Assembly (NCBI GenBank): GCA_007745635.1
Contig: CP036272.1
Location: forward strand, 2,455,146 to 2,519,145
Direction of reading: 5' to 3'
Origin: Stieleria bergensis
GTDB taxonomy: Bacteria; Planctomycetota; Planctomycetia; Pirellulales; Pirellulaceae
DNA length: 64,000 nt
Part shown: positions 63,804 through 64,000 of the stretch, piece after piece
Layout of the letters: the number at the start of each line of letters is the position of its first letter
How positions within the stretch are numbered: position 1 is the stretch's first letter
The notes under the pieces: generated by a model
Database searches by the model: none
What the model was told of the DNA's origin: nothing
The model's input: only the letters and a program-made list of their open reading frames with translations
Made by a program: the position numbers and the translations under genes

Positions 63804-64000
63804 TTACACCTCAAACCCACTCAACGTGCCCTGGGCAGTGCCAAACGAGTCCACCTCGACACCAAAACGCTGCAGCATGGAAATGTACAGCTTGCCCGCC
63901 GAAGTCGCTTTGTTTGCGGTGTGGTCTTGGAAATAGTTGCGGTGTTGTCCATGTGAAAAGCCTCCGCCAGCAAGAATCAGCGGGAGGTTTTTGTTGGAGT
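63804..64000 (-). CDS. DUF1552 protein, 3' end only (5' part outside the window)
   Basis: Translating the minus strand from the right edge gives NLPLILAGGGFSHGQHRNYF, then LYISMLQRFGVEVDSFGTAQ and a final GTLSGFEV followed by TAA. This is the C-terminus of DUF1552, the usual upstream partner of DUF1592-type proteins, and related in layout to DUF1501. Most of the gene lies to the right of the window. The stop is 2 bases from the next ATG, so the two genes are co-transcribed. Confidence 0.9.
   Translation of the reverse strand, partial: SNKNLPLILAGGGFSHGQHRNYFQDHTANKATSAGKLYISMLQRFGVEVDSFGTAQGTLSGFEV

Noticed and set aside
1-64000. tRNA, rRNA and other structured RNA genes
   Set aside because: No rRNA stretch or clear tRNA cloverleaf (GGTTCGAATCC-type T arm with a matching acceptor stem) was seen by eye; a covariance-model search would be needed to exclude small RNAs.

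Overview
The window looks like a chromosomal segment of a planctomycete, most likely a Rhodopirellula-like member of the Pirellulaceae. The evidence is the set of gene families, several of which are almost private to this phylum: PSCyt1/DUF1549/DUF1553 cytochrome proteins, DUF1501, DUF1592/DUF1588/DUF1585 and DUF1552 proteins, a DUF1559 prepilin-like protein, an SHD1-domain protein and PQQ-like propellers. No rRNA, tRNA, CRISPR array or prophage was recognised. The left edge carries the end of a RAYT/IS200-like transposase; the right edge cuts a DUF1552 gene.

Layout. 1-8.1 kb: transposase fragment with a 21-bp-period repeat beside it, a LamG+sialidase protein, a DUF3124 protein, a Ser/Pro-repeat secreted protein, a SnoaL-like secreted protein and an EF-hand/beta-lactamase-fold hydrolase. 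8.2-17.3 kb: a nine-gene flagellar operon on the minus strand, transcribed flgF-flgG-flgA-flgH-flgI-flgJ-flgN-flgK-flgL (rods, L and P rings, hook-filament junction). 17.9-27.1 kb: a plus-strand operon of two successive PSCyt1-DUF1549-DUF1553 / DUF1501 pairs with overlapping starts and stops. 27.2-33 kb: DUF1990 protein divergent from an NAD(P)-binding protein coupled to a tiny Cys protein, a second serine hydrolase with a VNTR, a small lipoprotein and a DUF1559 protein. 33-41.9 kb: MtfA-like peptidase, ferredoxin, K+ channel, Kef-type antiporter, SHD1 protein, metallophosphoesterase, small unknown protein, PQQ propeller. 41.9-43.3 kb: largely non-coding, with the remains of a beta-barrel porin gene. 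43.3-49 kb: unknown lipoprotein convergent with a membrane alpha/beta hydrolase, DUF3179 protein, CNT nucleoside transporter. 49.3-58.8 kb: secreted protein, then an ECF sigma factor, a FecR-type membrane anti-sigma factor, a PQQ propeller, a repeat protein, a double-cytochrome DUF1549/DUF1553 protein and a DUF1501 protein, all tightly spaced. 59-64 kb, minus strand: esterase fused to FG-GAP repeats, DUF1592-type cytochrome protein, DUF1552 protein.

How the genes may work together. The flagellar block is standard. The most interesting unit is 50150-58810: its sigma/anti-sigma pair stands in one transcription unit with secreted and cytochrome-bearing proteins whose function is not established, and three neighbouring proteins share a short Gly-Lys-(x)-Ser/Thr-x-Glu helical motif. 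I infer a self-regulated cell-envelope system, perhaps redox or polymer processing. That role is inference; gene order, overlaps and motifs are read from the sequence.
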